Part shown: positions 45,903 to 55,198 of the stretch, in pieces
Position numbering within the stretch: the stretch's first letter is position 1
Layout: each line of letters begins with the position of its first letter
Notes under the pieces: generated by a model
What the model saw: only the letters and a program-made list of their open reading frames with translations
Databases searched by the model: none
What the model was told of the DNA's origin: nothing
Program-made: the position numbers and the translations under genes
DNA from: Pseudomonas sp. RSB 5.4
GTDB taxonomy: Bacteria; Pseudomonadota; Gammaproteobacteria; Pseudomonadales; Pseudomonadaceae
DNA length: 64,000 nt
Assembly: GCF_037126175.1 (NCBI RefSeq)
Contig: NZ_CP146986.1
Span: 4,597,001-4,661,000, forward strand
Reading direction: 5' to 3'

Positions 45903-47693
45903 ATGAAGCTGGCGATGAAGTTGCGCACTCGCTTGTTCCTGAGCATTTCTGCGCTGATCACGGTCGCCTTGCTCGGGCTGTTGCTCGGGCTGGTCAGCGT
46001 GATGCAGATGGCCGGTACTCAGGAAGCAACGATCCGCAGCAACTTCGTGACCCTGGATCTGGGGCTCAAATTGCGCCAGACCCTCGGCGACCAACTGGTG
46101 CTGATGCTGGCTGAAAAGCCCGATCCTGCGGCGTTCGAGGCGTCCAAGCAGCATTACCTGCAATTACTCGATGAAGGCATTTCGCAGGAGGCAGACGGCG
46201 ATGGCCGACAGTACGGGTTTACTCAGGCCAAAGCCGATTACCTGAGTTTTCTCCAGGCGTTCGAGCAGTTGCGTGAACCCGGCAACGTGCTCAGTGGCAA
46301 CAGCGAACTCAGAGAGCGCTTCAACACCTTGCGCAACGGTCTGATCGCCGAACACAAGCATGCGCTGGACAACATCAACGCGGTACAGCATGACGCCCGG
46401 GAGCGGGCGCTGCTGGTGTCTGGCTTGCTCGGACTGGTAGGGCTGGCGGTGTTGATCATCGGGTTTGTCACTGCGCATGCGATTGCCCGGCGTTTCGGCG
46501 CGCCGATCGAGGCGCTGGCGCAAGCGGCGGACAACATCGGCCAAGGCAATTTCGAGGTGACGCTGCCGATTTCCTCGGCGATGGAAATGAATCAGTTGAC
46601 CAAGCGCTTCGGCCTCATGGCCGAGGCGCTGCGCGAGCATCAGGCGACCAATATCGACGAGCTGCTGGCCGGTCAGCAGCGCTTGCAGGCGGTGCTCGAC
46701 AGCATCGACGACGGTTTGTTGATGATCGACCGCGAAGGGCATCTGGAGCACCTCAATCCGGTGGCCCAGCGCCAGCTGGGCTGGGACAGTGACCGCTTGG
46801 GGCAGGGCCTGGGCACTGCGCTTGAGCGCCCGGAGCTTGATGCGCAACTGCAACTGGTGCTGCGCGGCGGCACCCTTGAGCGCGCCCCGGAGGATTTGAG
46901 CATCGAGGTCGATGGCGAATCACGCTTGTTGACCTATAGCCTGACCCCGGTCAGCCACACCCAGGGACATATTCTTGGCGCGGTGATGGTGCTGCACGAC
47001 GTCACCGAGCAGCGCGCCTTCGAACGGGTACGCAGCGAGTTCGTGCTGCGCGCCTCCCATGAGCTGCGCACGCCGGTCACCGGCATGCACATGGCGTTCG
47101 GCCTGTTTCGCGAGCGGGCGAAGTTTCCCCCGGAGTCACGCGAGGCGGACCTGCTCGACACGGTCAACGAAGAGATGCAGCGCCTGATGCAGTTGATCAA
47201 CGACTTGCTCAACTTCTCGCGCTATCAGAACGGTTTGCAGAAACTCACCCTGGCGCCGTGTTCCATCGAAGATCTGCTCGAGCAGGCACAGTCGCGTTTC
47301 GCCGATTCGGCGGCGGCCAAGGGCATTGCCTTGAACGTCGAAGTGCAGGGGCCGTTGCCGCGCCTGCAGGCCGATCAGGCGCAACTGGACCGGGTGCTGG
47401 ATAACCTGATCGATAACGCCCTGCGCCACACTGCCCGCGACGGACAGATCCGCCTGCAGGCGCGCCGGCATGGCGAGCGGGTGATCATCAGCGTCGAAGA
47501 CAACGGCGAAGGCATTGCCTACGGGCAGCAGGGGCGGATTTTTGAACCGTTCGTGCAGGTCGGGCGCAAGAAGGGCGGCGCCGGCCTTGGCCTGGCGCTG
47601 TGCAAGGAAATCGTCCAGTTGCATGGCGGGCGGATGGGCGTCTATTCGCGGCCGGGACAGGGCACGCAGTTCTACATGGCGCTGGCGGTCTAG
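45903..47693 (+). CDS. kinB: Sensor histidine kinase/phosphatase KinB
   Basis: The 596-residue partner of AlgB. TM1 about 10-32, a periplasmic sensor of about 130 residues, TM2 about 170-192, HAMP, a PAS domain (about 255-375), HisKA with H386 in RASHELRTPVTGM, and a HATPase domain with DNLIDNALRHTA and GLGLALCKEIVQLHGG. KinB acts on AlgB as kinase and phosphatase, and its loss raises alginate in P. aeruginosa. The stop TAG overlaps the stop codon of the convergent EAL gene by two bases. Confidence 0.95.
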   Translation: MKLAMKLRTRLFLSISALITVALLGLLLGLVSVMQMAGTQEATIRSNFVTLDLGLKLRQTLGDQLVLMLAEKPDPAAFEASKQHYLQLLDEGISQEADGDGRQYGFTQAKADYLSFLQAFEQLREPGNVLSGNSELRERFNTLRNGLIAEHKHALDNINAVQHDARERALLVSGLLGLVGLAVLIIGFVTAHAIARRFGAPIEALAQAADNIGQGNFEVTLPISSAMEMNQLTKRFGLMAEALREHQATNIDELLAGQQRLQAVLDSIDDGLLMIDREGHLEHLNPVAQRQLGWDSDRLGQGLGTALERPELDAQLQLVLRGGTLERAPEDLSIEVDGESRLLTYSLTPVSHTQGHILGAVMVLHDVTEQRAFERVRSEFVLRASHELRTPVTGMHMAFGLFRERAKFPPESREADLLDTVNEEMQRLMQLINDLLNFSRYQNGLQKLTLAPCSIEDLLEQAQSRFADSAAAKGIALNVEVQGPLPRLQADQAQLDRVLDNLIDNALRHTARDGQIRLQARRHGERVIISVEDNGEGIAYGQQGRIFEPFVQVGRKKGGAGLGLALCKEIVQLHGGRMGVYSRPGQGTQFYMALAV

Positions 47694-49306
47694 GCTTCGT
47701 CATCCAGCCGGCGTCCGGCGAGGCGCCGTCCGCGGGTGATCAGTTCGATGAACTGCACCGCACTCAAGGCTTGGGCGAACAGCCAGCCCTGACCGAACTT
47801 GACCCCCTCACTGCTCAGAAACACGGCTTGCGCTTCGTGCTCGATGCCTTCGGCAATCACCTTCAGATCCAGTGCCTGCGCCATGTGAATGATGTGCGGA
47901 GCAACGCCACTGCTGGCCGCGTCATGACCGAGTGCGTCGATGAAGGCCTTGTCGATCTTCAGGCAATCCACCGGCAACGTCTGCAGGTAGGCGAGGCTGC
48001 AATAACCGGTGCCGAAATCGTCGATCAACACCTGATGCCCGACATCGCGCAAGGCTTGCAGGTTCTCCCGCGCCACTACCACGTCGATCAGCCCGCGTTC
48101 GGTGACCTCAAAGGCAATCTGCCGCGCCGCGACCCGGTGCAGGGTCAACAGCTTGGCCATGACCTGACCGATGCGCGGCACCATCACGTCGCACGCAGCC
48201 AGATTGACCGAGATGTACAGCTGCGGGTTGGCGCGCAGCACCGGCCCCAGTTGTTCAAGCAGCCGTTGCAGGACGAAATCGGTCATCTGGCGAATCTGCC
48301 CGGTGTTTTCCGCCATGGGGATGAACAGGTCGGGACTGGTCAACGTACCGTCTGGCCGGCGCCAGCGCAGCAGGGCTTCGGCGCCCACGCAGTTGCGGCT
48401 GTCGAGGTCGAAGATCGGTTGATACAGCACTTGCAGTTCGCCGCGACGAATCGCGCCCTGAAGCTCGGCGTCCAGCGACTGACGCTGGCGCACCAGCAGA
48501 AACACCAGAAACCCCGACAACGCTCCAAGCAGCAGGCAGACCGGCACCATCCACCACCAGACGGTGGGAATGTGCATGCCGGTTCGTGGCGTGATCAGCA
48601 CCAACTGGTATTCCGGATTTTTAGTTGGCATGCGGTAGATCAGCCGTGACTGGGTGACTTGCAGCGCCTCGCGGCTTTTTGGTGGCCAGGCCTCGGTCGG
48701 TGGCCATGCCTGGGCTTTGCCGAGTACCGGAATAGCTCGCTTGCCGTGATCGAGCACCACCAGCAGGCTGCTGTCCGGTGGCAGGTCGACCATGTCAGTC
48801 AAATGCCCACGGGATGTGGCCACGCGGAAATTGCCGCGCCCGAGCATCAGGGCTGCGCGGTTTTCATCGGGTTCGGTGGTTGTGTTGAGCCAGTAGCTGT
48901 AAGTCGGGCCTTTGATGTCTGGCGCACGGACGACCGACAGCCCTTCTTGCCGGGGCCGGTTGGAGCAGATTCGCTTGCCGTCCATGTAGGCCGCCTCATA
49001 GACGAAGCGATAGTTGAAGGTGACCTGTTGCAGGGTGGCGATCATTTCGTCATCGCAACTGCGTAACGGCTGCGCTTCGAGGTCGTCGAGACTTTCGCGC
49101 AATTGCCCGAACAGTTGCTCCAGACGAGCCAGAAAACGCTCGCCCTGAGCGTTCATCTCCTGGCTCTCGTTTTGTTCGATCTGGTGAATGGCGAAGAACA
49201 TTCCACCGGCGATCAGCAACGCAGCGCTGAGGACAGCCGCGATCATCGCCAAAAACCACGGGCGATAGAACCAGCTACGCAGCGTCGCTCGGGTAGCAAC
49301 CATCAT
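47690..49306 (-). CDS. CSS-motif EAL-domain c-di-GMP phosphodiesterase
   Basis: A 538-residue inner-membrane protein. Two membrane helices (about 17-42 and 245-268) flank a periplasmic CSS domain that contains C84 and the C114-S115-N triplet, whose redox state controls family members (PdeC type). The C-terminal EAL domain starts near residue 285; AEALLRW, NLAACDVMV, EVTER, DDFGTGYCSL and IAEGIE show that the catalytic residues are intact. Disulfide status set by DsbA (encoded nearby) may control it, which is an inference. Confidence 0.92.
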   Translation of the reverse strand: MMVATRATLRSWFYRPWFLAMIAAVLSAALLIAGGMFFAIHQIEQNESQEMNAQGERFLARLEQLFGQLRESLDDLEAQPLRSCDDEMIATLQQVTFNYRFVYEAAYMDGKRICSNRPRQEGLSVVRAPDIKGPTYSYWLNTTTEPDENRAALMLGRGNFRVATSRGHLTDMVDLPPDSSLLVVLDHGKRAIPVLGKAQAWPPTEAWPPKSREALQVTQSRLIYRMPTKNPEYQLVLITPRTGMHIPTVWWWMVPVCLLLGALSGFLVFLLVRQRQSLDAELQGAIRRGELQVLYQPIFDLDSRNCVGAEALLRWRRPDGTLTSPDLFIPMAENTGQIRQMTDFVLQRLLEQLGPVLRANPQLYISVNLAACDVMVPRIGQVMAKLLTLHRVAARQIAFEVTERGLIDVVVARENLQALRDVGHQVLIDDFGTGYCSLAYLQTLPVDCLKIDKAFIDALGHDAASSGVAPHIIHMAQALDLKVIAEGIEHEAQAVFLSSEGVKFGQGWLFAQALSAVQFIELITRGRRLAGRRLDDEA

Positions 49307-49379
49307 GGAATATCCGAAGAATTACCAATGAGTTATAGCTGCTGATTACGGTTTCGCCCTGACCGTCGGGCGGGCGTCA

Positions 49380-50159
49380 TTATTTTGTCTGGTTGAGTAC
49401 CAGCAACAATGCCGCCGTTTGTGCGTCCGGCGTACCGTCGAAGCGTGAAGGGCGGAAGTGCATCTGGAAGGCGGCGAGTACATGACGGGTTGCGACATCC
49501 AGCTCGCCGGTTTGCGGGGTGTCGTAACCGACGCGCGCCAGTTGTGCCTGGAACCAGCTGATACTCGGCAGCTCGGCGTTGAACTGTGCCTGCTGGCGCG
49601 CCACGGCTTGTTCATCGGGCCACACGCCCAGGCCTTCGGCGGCCAGGCGTTTCCAAGGGAACAGCGGCCCCGGGTCGAGTTTGCGCAGGGGGGCGATGTC
49701 GCTGTGACCGATGATATGGCGCGGGCTGATGCCCTGACGCTGGCTGATGTCCTTGAGCAGAACGATCAGCGACTGGATCTGCGCTTCGCTGTACGGAAAC
49801 CACAGGCGCCCGGTCGGCGTGTCCTTGAAGCCCGGATTGACGATTTCGATGCCGATCGAGCTGGAGTTGAGCCAGGTGCGGCCCTGCCACTGACTTTCCC
49901 CGGCATGCCATGCACGCTGGTTTTCATCCATCAGTTTGTAGATGGTGGCGCTTTTGTCGTCGCCGATCAGGTAGTGACTGCTGACTTCGCCGTGGGTCAA
50001 CAGCTGCAGCGAACGTGCCAACGATGCAGAGGTGTAATGCACGATCACGAACTGCACGCGGCTGTCGTGATTGGCCGAAGGATGGCTGGTGTCGTAACGC
50101 GGGGCGCTGGCACAACCGGCCAGAACGAGCAGCGACGCAAGGAGAGCAAAAAATTTCAT
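49380..50159 (-). CDS. ampDh2: N-acetylmuramoyl-L-alanine amidase lipoprotein (AmpDh2-like)
   Basis: A 259-residue zinc amidase that cuts the bond between MurNAc and the stem peptide. The lipobox VLAGCAS places the lipidated Cys near residue 16. The amidase_2 domain has FVIVHYTSAS (first zinc His), GHSDIAPLRKLDPGPLFPW (His and Asp) and SSSIGIEIVN (catalytic Glu). A C-terminal peptidoglycan-binding domain follows (QLARVGYDTPQTGELDVATRHVLAAFQMHFRP). Gene order matches PA5485. ATG 50159 gives MKFFALLASLLV; an earlier start 21 bp upstream is less typical. Confidence 0.9.
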   Translation of the reverse strand: MKFFALLASLLVLAGCASAPRYDTSHPSANHDSRVQFVIVHYTSASLARSLQLLTHGEVSSHYLIGDDKSATIYKLMDENQRAWHAGESQWQGRTWLNSSSIGIEIVNPGFKDTPTGRLWFPYSEAQIQSLIVLLKDISQRQGISPRHIIGHSDIAPLRKLDPGPLFPWKRLAAEGLGVWPDEQAVARQQAQFNAELPSISWFQAQLARVGYDTPQTGELDVATRHVLAAFQMHFRPSRFDGTPDAQTAALLLVLNQTK

Positions 50160-50174
50160 GGCAGAAGACAGTAC

Positions 50175-50216
50175 ACGCAAGACAGTAATGCAACAGTGTA
50201 ACGTACTGCCTTGCGT
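50175..50216. terminator. Hairpin between dgcH and ampDh2
   Basis: ACGCAAGACAGTA (50175-50187) pairs with TACTGCCTTGCGT (50204-50216) apart from one mismatch, with a 16-nt loop. It lies just downstream of the dgcH stop and includes the ampDh2 upstream region, so it may separate the two genes. No T run. Confidence 0.45.
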
Positions 50217-50259
50217 ATCGACGGCCGATGGGCTGATTTAAACAAAATGGAACAATTGC

Positions 50260-52335
50260 TCAGCCCAGCTCGACCCGGTTGCGCCCGCTGTTTTTCGCGC
50301 GGTACAGCGCCTGATCGGCTCTTTTGAGCACCAGATCGCTGTGTTCTCCCGTCCTGAACGACGCCAGGCCCATGGAAATGGTGATCGTCACCCGTTCACC
50401 CTTGAAGTGAAACGGGCAGGCTTCGATCGCCGCGCGCAGGCTTTCAAGCAGTTTGGCGCCGACGGCCGGCGTGGTGGCCGGCAGCAGCAGAACGAATTCT
50501 TCGCCACCAAAGCGGGCAATGAAATCTGCACCGCGCAGGCGTTTGCGCAGTACGGTGGCGATGATCTTCAGTACCTTGTCGCCGGCCAGATGGCCGTAGT
50601 TGTCGTTGATGCGCTTGAAATGATCGAGGTCGAGCATCGCCAGGCTCAAGGTATTGCCGTGTTGCTGCCACTGCTTGATCTCGTGTTCCAGCCGTTCGCT
50701 CCAGGCGGCGCGGTTGGGCAGGCCGGTCAGCGGATCGATCAGGGCTTTCTGCCGTTGTTCTTCCAGGTGTTCGCGAAAGCCCAGGGCTTCCTGCTCCATG
50801 TGCGCCACGCGCTCGGCCAGACCTTTGAGACGTGCCGCCACTTCCTGCTCGCGGGCATCGCGTTGTTTCTGGTGCTGGTCCATGGTGCCGAGCAGGCCTT
50901 CGAGATGGTTCTCCAGCACCTGTTTGAGGTCATCCAGATCAGCCGCCTCCTGCATGCTGGTCTGCAAGCCGTCGACTTGCTCGCGGATCTGCGTGTCCAT
51001 TGCCCGTGCCGCCGAGCTGTTGTCGGCGTGGCCCTCGCTGGCGGCCTGCAAGTTACTCTGGAACGCTTCGAGGCGTTCGTTGAGTTGTTGCAGATAGGCT
51101 TCGAACTCGTGCTGGCCGCTGTCGGTGATGGCCAGCATCAAGGTCGCAAGATCGTCGAGAATCGGCAGCAGTTCGTACCAGTTCAGGCCATTTTTCAAAC
51201 GGTCGCGCATCGCCTCGGCCTGCGGGCGATGGCGCTCGGGCAAGGTCAGGTCGTCAAGTAGCCCGATCAGCGTGTCTTCAATGTGTTTGGCCACCGAACT
51301 GTAGGACGGCTCCGGCGAGTCGGGCAGGGCGAACAGAATGTCCTGCTCGGGTTGCTCCGGGTCGATGGCGGCCAGGGCCTGGGCGATCGGTTCGGGCAGG
51401 GGCAGGCTGTCGAGCAGCAACGGTGTCGGGCTGTCACCGGGGTGGATCAACTCGTCGGGGTTGATCGCGGCAACCAGCGCTGGTGATGTGATCGGGGTGG
51501 CCGGCCGCGCGACTTCCGGTTCGGTTGCCGGCAGTGCGGGCGCGGCAGCGGGTTCGCTGATCGGCTCGACTGCAACCACGGGTGGCACAAATGAAACCAC
51601 GGGCGATTCGGCCTGGGGTTGCACGGCTGGCGTTTGCTGAAGCTCAGCCTCCGGTGGTTGCGCGATGGTCTCTGCGGTGAGCGGCGCTACCGGCACCGGT
51701 TCGATTGCTCTTGTCGGCACGGGCTCTGGCTCTGGCGCAGGTCCCGCGCTGGGTGGTGCAGGCGCTTGAGGCTGATCCGGGGCCGGCGGCGCGGCTGTTG
51801 CCTCTTCACTCTCGCGGCTGCCAAACAAACGCTGCAGAAAGCCCGGACGGTCCGGCTCGGCCGGTGTTTCCAGCTGGCTCAGCGCCTTGCCCTGCAAACC
51901 GCTGAGTTCGCTCAGCAGCAGCGGCATTTCCCGCGCCTGACCGACCCGGCTGTCGAGTTGCTTGGCGAATTTCTTCAGCGGCTGGGCGACTTCCCGAGGC
52001 AGCGGCAAGGCTTGCAGCTGGGTGACCAGCGCGGTCAGCGCGGTGCTGACCTGATCGATACGGGTCTCGCGGCGCTGCTCGGAATCGAGCACGGCTTTTT
52101 CCAGGCGCGGCAGCAGGGCTGCGAGGCCGGCGTCCATGTCGTCGGTGCGCACCACGTCGCGCATCTCTTTCATGCACTGATCAACGACTTTGTCGGTGCC
52201 TTCGGCGGCCAGCGTGCTGCGCACCAGACCGCGACGCAGCAAGTCGAGCCGGGCGGCCCAGCGACGTTCGAGCTTGTCCTGTTGTTCGATGCTTTTAAGG
52301 TACTTCTCTTTCCAGCGCTGGGCGTCGTCGCTCAT
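50260..52335 (-). CDS. dgcH: GGDEF diguanylate cyclase DgcH
   Basis: A 691-residue soluble cyclase. An N-terminal helical region (1-170) precedes a long Pro/Ala/Glu-rich linker (about 175-320, many PAP and PEP units), further helices (about 340-510, with coiled-coil character), and a C-terminal GGDEF domain. The catalytic GGEEF lies at 610-614, and RGAD at 601-604 is the inhibitory I-site, so feedback by c-di-GMP is likely. It overlaps the EEP gene by 4 bp (ATGA). Matches PA5487. Confidence 0.92.
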   Translation of the reverse strand: MSDDAQRWKEKYLKSIEQQDKLERRWAARLDLLRRGLVRSTLAAEGTDKVVDQCMKEMRDVVRTDDMDAGLAALLPRLEKAVLDSEQRRETRIDQVSTALTALVTQLQALPLPREVAQPLKKFAKQLDSRVGQAREMPLLLSELSGLQGKALSQLETPAEPDRPGFLQRLFGSRESEEATAAPPAPDQPQAPAPPSAGPAPEPEPVPTRAIEPVPVAPLTAETIAQPPEAELQQTPAVQPQAESPVVSFVPPVVAVEPISEPAAAPALPATEPEVARPATPITSPALVAAINPDELIHPGDSPTPLLLDSLPLPEPIAQALAAIDPEQPEQDILFALPDSPEPSYSSVAKHIEDTLIGLLDDLTLPERHRPQAEAMRDRLKNGLNWYELLPILDDLATLMLAITDSGQHEFEAYLQQLNERLEAFQSNLQAASEGHADNSSAARAMDTQIREQVDGLQTSMQEAADLDDLKQVLENHLEGLLGTMDQHQKQRDAREQEVAARLKGLAERVAHMEQEALGFREHLEEQRQKALIDPLTGLPNRAAWSERLEHEIKQWQQHGNTLSLAMLDLDHFKRINDNYGHLAGDKVLKIIATVLRKRLRGADFIARFGGEEFVLLLPATTPAVGAKLLESLRAAIEACPFHFKGERVTITISMGLASFRTGEHSDLVLKRADQALYRAKNSGRNRVELG

Positions 52336-53210
52336 TCAGGGGTTCCGCGAGGGGCAGGACTCATCGCGGGCAATGCATCGGCCGTGAGCGAACCCGGCAG
52401 ACGGATCTCTACCGCGACCGGCAGGTGATCGGAAATGGGTTGAGCCAGCACCTCGACCTTTTCCAGGGTCAGGGTCGGGCTGAGCAAAATGTGATCCAGG
52501 CAACGCTGCGGCCGCCAGCTGGGGAACGTCGCCTCCATCTGCGGGGCCAGCAGGCCGAGATCGCGTAACGGTGACTGTTGTAGCAGATCACTGGCATGGG
52601 TGTTCATGTCGCCCATCAATATCTGGTGCTTGTAGCCACTGATCAGATCGCGAATGTAGGCCAATTGCAGGCTGCGCACTCTGGCACCGAGCGCCAGGTG
52701 CATCATCACCACCACCAGCGCCTCCGGACCTTCGCCGAAGCGCAGCAGGATCGCGCCGCGACCTTTCGGGCCGGGCAGCGGATGATCTTCGATCGCCCAC
52801 GGCTTCAGGCGACTGAGCACGCCATTGCTGTGCTGGGCCAGTCGGCCGAGGTTGCGATTGAGTTGTTGATACCAGTAGGGGAAGGCGCCGAGGTGGGCCA
52901 GGTGTTCGACTTGATTGACGTAGCCTGAGCGCAGGCTGCCGCCATCGGCTTCCTGCAGGGCGACCAGATCGAAGTCGCCAAGCAGGTCGCCGATTTTTTG
53001 CAGATTGCCTGAGCGCCCGGTGTGCGGCAGCAGATGCTGCCAGCTGCGGGTCAGGTAGTGCCGATAGCGCTCGGTGCTGATGCCGACCTGGATGTTGAAG
53101 CTGAGCAAGCGCAGACGATGGTCTGCGGGCAGGCCCGTGGACTCCAGGTGATGCTCGTTGACCTGCGGATCATGCAGGCCAACGATGCGTTCGGTGCCCC
53201 AGCGGCGCAT
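52332..53210 (-). CDS. Endonuclease/exonuclease/phosphatase (EEP) family hydrolase
   Basis: A 292-residue protein of the DNase I-like fold. LLSFNIQVG, ALQEADGG (catalytic Glu), GDMNTH (metal and catalytic Asp/Asn), and SDHLPVAVEI (catalytic Asp-His) are all intact. Substrate unknown: nucleic acid, phosphoinositide-like or lipid. No signal peptide. Its stop overlaps the dgcH start; it ends 14 bp downstream of dsbA's stop. Confidence 0.88.
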   Translation of the reverse strand: MRRWGTERIVGLHDPQVNEHHLESTGLPADHRLRLLSFNIQVGISTERYRHYLTRSWQHLLPHTGRSGNLQKIGDLLGDFDLVALQEADGGSLRSGYVNQVEHLAHLGAFPYWYQQLNRNLGRLAQHSNGVLSRLKPWAIEDHPLPGPKGRGAILLRFGEGPEALVVVMMHLALGARVRSLQLAYIRDLISGYKHQILMGDMNTHASDLLQQSPLRDLGLLAPQMEATFPSWRPQRCLDHILLSPTLTLEKVEVLAQPISDHLPVAVEIRLPGSLTADALPAMSPAPRGTPE

Positions 53211-53224
53211 GGCGATTGCCGCGC

Positions 53225-53866
53225 TTAGTTGGCAGCTGCCTTGTTGGCCGCTCGCTCTTTGGCGATCAGTTGATCAGCCAGTTGCAGCGCTTCTTTCTCG
53301 CCACCGGCAGAGCCGACGTCAAAGCGGTATTTGCCGTTGACGATCATGGTTGGAACGCCAGTGATTTCATACTTCTTGGCCAGCTCACGTGCCTTGACGA
53401 TCTGCCCTTTGATGGCGAACGAGTTGAAGGTGGCCAGGAACTTGTCCTTGTCGACGCCTTGAGTGGCAAGGAAGTCAGCCATGTCTTCAGGCTTGGTCAG
53501 GGGTTTGCGTTCTTTCTGGATGGCATTGAATACCGCAGCATGAACCTTGTGCTCGACGCCCATCGCTTCCAGGGTCAGGAACATCTGGCCATGAGCGTCC
53601 CACGGGCCGCCGAACATGGCCGGAATACGCACGAAGTTGACGTCGGATGGCAGTTTTTCAACCCAGGGATTGATCACTGGCTCGAAGGAGTAGCAATGCG
53701 GGCAGCCGTACCAGAACAGCTCCACCACTTCGATCTTGCCAGGTACTGCCACCGGCACCGGGTTGGCCAGTTCGACATAAGGGGCGGCCGGTGCTTCGGC
53801 AGCCTGGGCGGTGAAGCCGAACAGGCTGGCAGCGACGAGAGCGGCGCTGATGATCAGATTACGCAT
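53225..53866 (-). CDS. dsbA: Periplasmic thiol:disulfide oxidoreductase DsbA
   Basis: Introduces disulfide bonds into secreted proteins. The 213-residue protein has a signal peptide (ending AQA near residue 22) and the active-site CPHC in FWYGCPHCYSF, within a thioredoxin fold interrupted by a helical insert. The cis-Pro loop is GVPTMIVNG. Order dsbA-cc4 is as in P. aeruginosa. A terminator for the upstream cytochrome gene lies just before its start region. Confidence 0.95.
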   Translation of the reverse strand: MRNLIISAALVAASLFGFTAQAAEAPAAPYVELANPVPVAVPGKIEVVELFWYGCPHCYSFEPVINPWVEKLPSDVNFVRIPAMFGGPWDAHGQMFLTLEAMGVEHKVHAAVFNAIQKERKPLTKPEDMADFLATQGVDKDKFLATFNSFAIKGQIVKARELAKKYEITGVPTMIVNGKYRFDVGSAGGEKEALQLADQLIAKERAANKAAAN

Positions 53867-53961
53867 GCTTTACTCCTGGACAATTTTGGTCGCCTCGCGC
53901 GACCTGTTTTCAGACAGATCCTGGCGGGCATGAGTTCTGTAGTGTAACGGCAGCGGCCACA

Positions 53962-53989
53962 AAAAAGGGCAGCCAAAGCCACCCTTTTT
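53962..53989. terminator. Bidirectional intrinsic terminator between cc4 and dsbA
   Basis: AAAAAGGGCAGC/GCCACCCTTTTT pair over 12 positions with two wobbles around a 4-nt loop, and have A and T runs on either side. It ends transcription of the cytochrome c4 gene before dsbA. Confidence 0.85.
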
Positions 53990-54008
53990 ATACTTGCTGC
54001 GACGGATT

Positions 54009-54058
54009 AATCGAGCGTTAACGTTGCAGGAGATGTCCATCAGCGTTAACGCTCGATT
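54009..54058. repeat. Perfect 15-bp inverted repeat after the cytochrome c4 gene
   Basis: AATCGAGCGTTAACG (54009-54023) and CGTTAACGCTCGATT (54044-54058) are exact complements, with a 20-nt loop. They start 8 bp after the stop codon of the c4 gene. No T run; probably an mRNA 3' stabiliser or a protein site. Confidence 0.75.
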
Positions 54059-54066
54059 CAGGGCGG

Positions 54067-54678
54067 TTAGTGCAGGCCCTGGATGTAGCTGGCGACCGCG
54101 GCGATATCTTCGTCGCTCAGTTTGCGAGCGATGGTGCGCATTGGCATGGAGTCGCCGTCGTTGGCGCGACCGCCTTCTTCCTTGCGGAATTCGGTCAGTT
54201 GTTTGGCGATGTATTGAGCGTGTTGGCCACCCAGGTGCGGGAAGCCTGCGGCGGCGTTGCCGGCACCGTTCGGCGAGTGGCAGCCGGTACAGGCTGGCAG
54301 GCCTTTGTCCAGGTTGCCGCCACGGAACAGGGCTTCACCTCGCGCGACGATCTTTGGATCGGCGGCGCCGACGCTGCCTTTCTGGCTGGCGAAGTAGGCG
54401 GCGATGTCGGCCAGATCCTGATCGCTCAGGTTGGTCAGCAGGCCGGTCATTTCCAGAACGACGCGCTTGCCCGACTTGATGTCGTGCAACTGCTTGTCGA
54501 GGTAGCGTTCACCTTGACCGGCCAGTTTCGGGAAGTTTGGCGCCATGCTGTTTCCGTCCGGGCCATGGCAGGCCCCGCAAACGGCGGCTTTCGCCTGGCC
54601 GGCTGCTGCATCCCCAGCAGCATGGGCGATGCCTGAGATTCCCACGGTCAACAGCAGACTCACGATCAATTTGTTCAT
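54067..54678 (-). CDS. cc4: Cytochrome c4 (diheme)
   Basis: A 203-residue periplasmic electron carrier, with signal peptide (ending AHA, near residue 20). Two heme attachment sites: CGACHG at about residue 35 and CTGCHS at about 131, one per domain, and Met ligands downstream in each (PMRTIARKL type in the second). It feeds electrons to cbb3-type or other oxidases. Matches PA5490. Probably followed by its own terminator. Confidence 0.93.
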   Translation of the reverse strand: MNKLIVSLLLTVGISGIAHAAGDAAAGQAKAAVCGACHGPDGNSMAPNFPKLAGQGERYLDKQLHDIKSGKRVVLEMTGLLTNLSDQDLADIAAYFASQKGSVGAADPKIVARGEALFRGGNLDKGLPACTGCHSPNGAGNAAAGFPHLGGQHAQYIAKQLTEFRKEEGGRANDGDSMPMRTIARKLSDEDIAAVASYIQGLH

Positions 54679-54723
54679 CAGCTAATCCAACTACGGCTAA
54701 GGGTTAAAAGTTATGGACCGGGT

Positions 54724-55083
54724 TTACTCGCTCATCCAGAGGATGATGGCCTGGTAATCCTCGGCACTGCAGTCCATGCACAAACCACGCGGCGGCATCG
54801 CCTTGAAACCCTGGGTCACGTGTTGCACCAGCGTCGCCATCCCTTTCGCCAACCTCGGCGTCCAGGCTTCCTTATCGCCTCTTTCGGGCGCCATGGGGAG
54901 TTGGCCGGCATGACAGGCACCACAAACATGGTTGTACACGGCTTCCGGATCCTGTGTAGCCTGTGCGCTGTAAAGCGGTAGCAGGACTCCGGCAGCCAGC
55001 AGCCATTTAAACGACCTTTTCAGGGTTGAGAGCGTTCTGCGTTCTAATGCGCAATCAAGGTCTGTCGCTCTCGTGAACTTCAT
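54724..55083 (-). CDS. Cytochrome c5-like monoheme protein
   Basis: A 119-residue protein from ATG 55083. A hydrophobic signal ([21 protein letters not shown]) is followed by one heme site CGACHAG and a distal Met candidate in [12 protein letters not shown]; an extra Cys pair, CMDC, fits cytochrome c5. The start is uncertain: ATG 55083 has AAGG directly adjacent, and a longer frame to 55263 overlaps the engB leader. Divergent from engB. Confidence 0.85.
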   Translation of the reverse strand: MKFTRATDLDCALERRTLSTLKRSFKWLLAAGVLLPLYSAQATQDPEAVYNHVCGACHAGQLPMAPERGDKEAWTPRLAKGMATLVQHVTQGFKAMPPRGLCMDCSAEDYQAIILWMSE

Positions 55084-55198
55084 CCTTCGCTGGGACAAAG
55101 CACACACAAAATCTGCGGCATTATATACTGGCGTCACTGAAACGGAAGCGACACCGCGTTCCGCGCCCAATCCCGGCGCCGCCCACATCGGAAATCCC

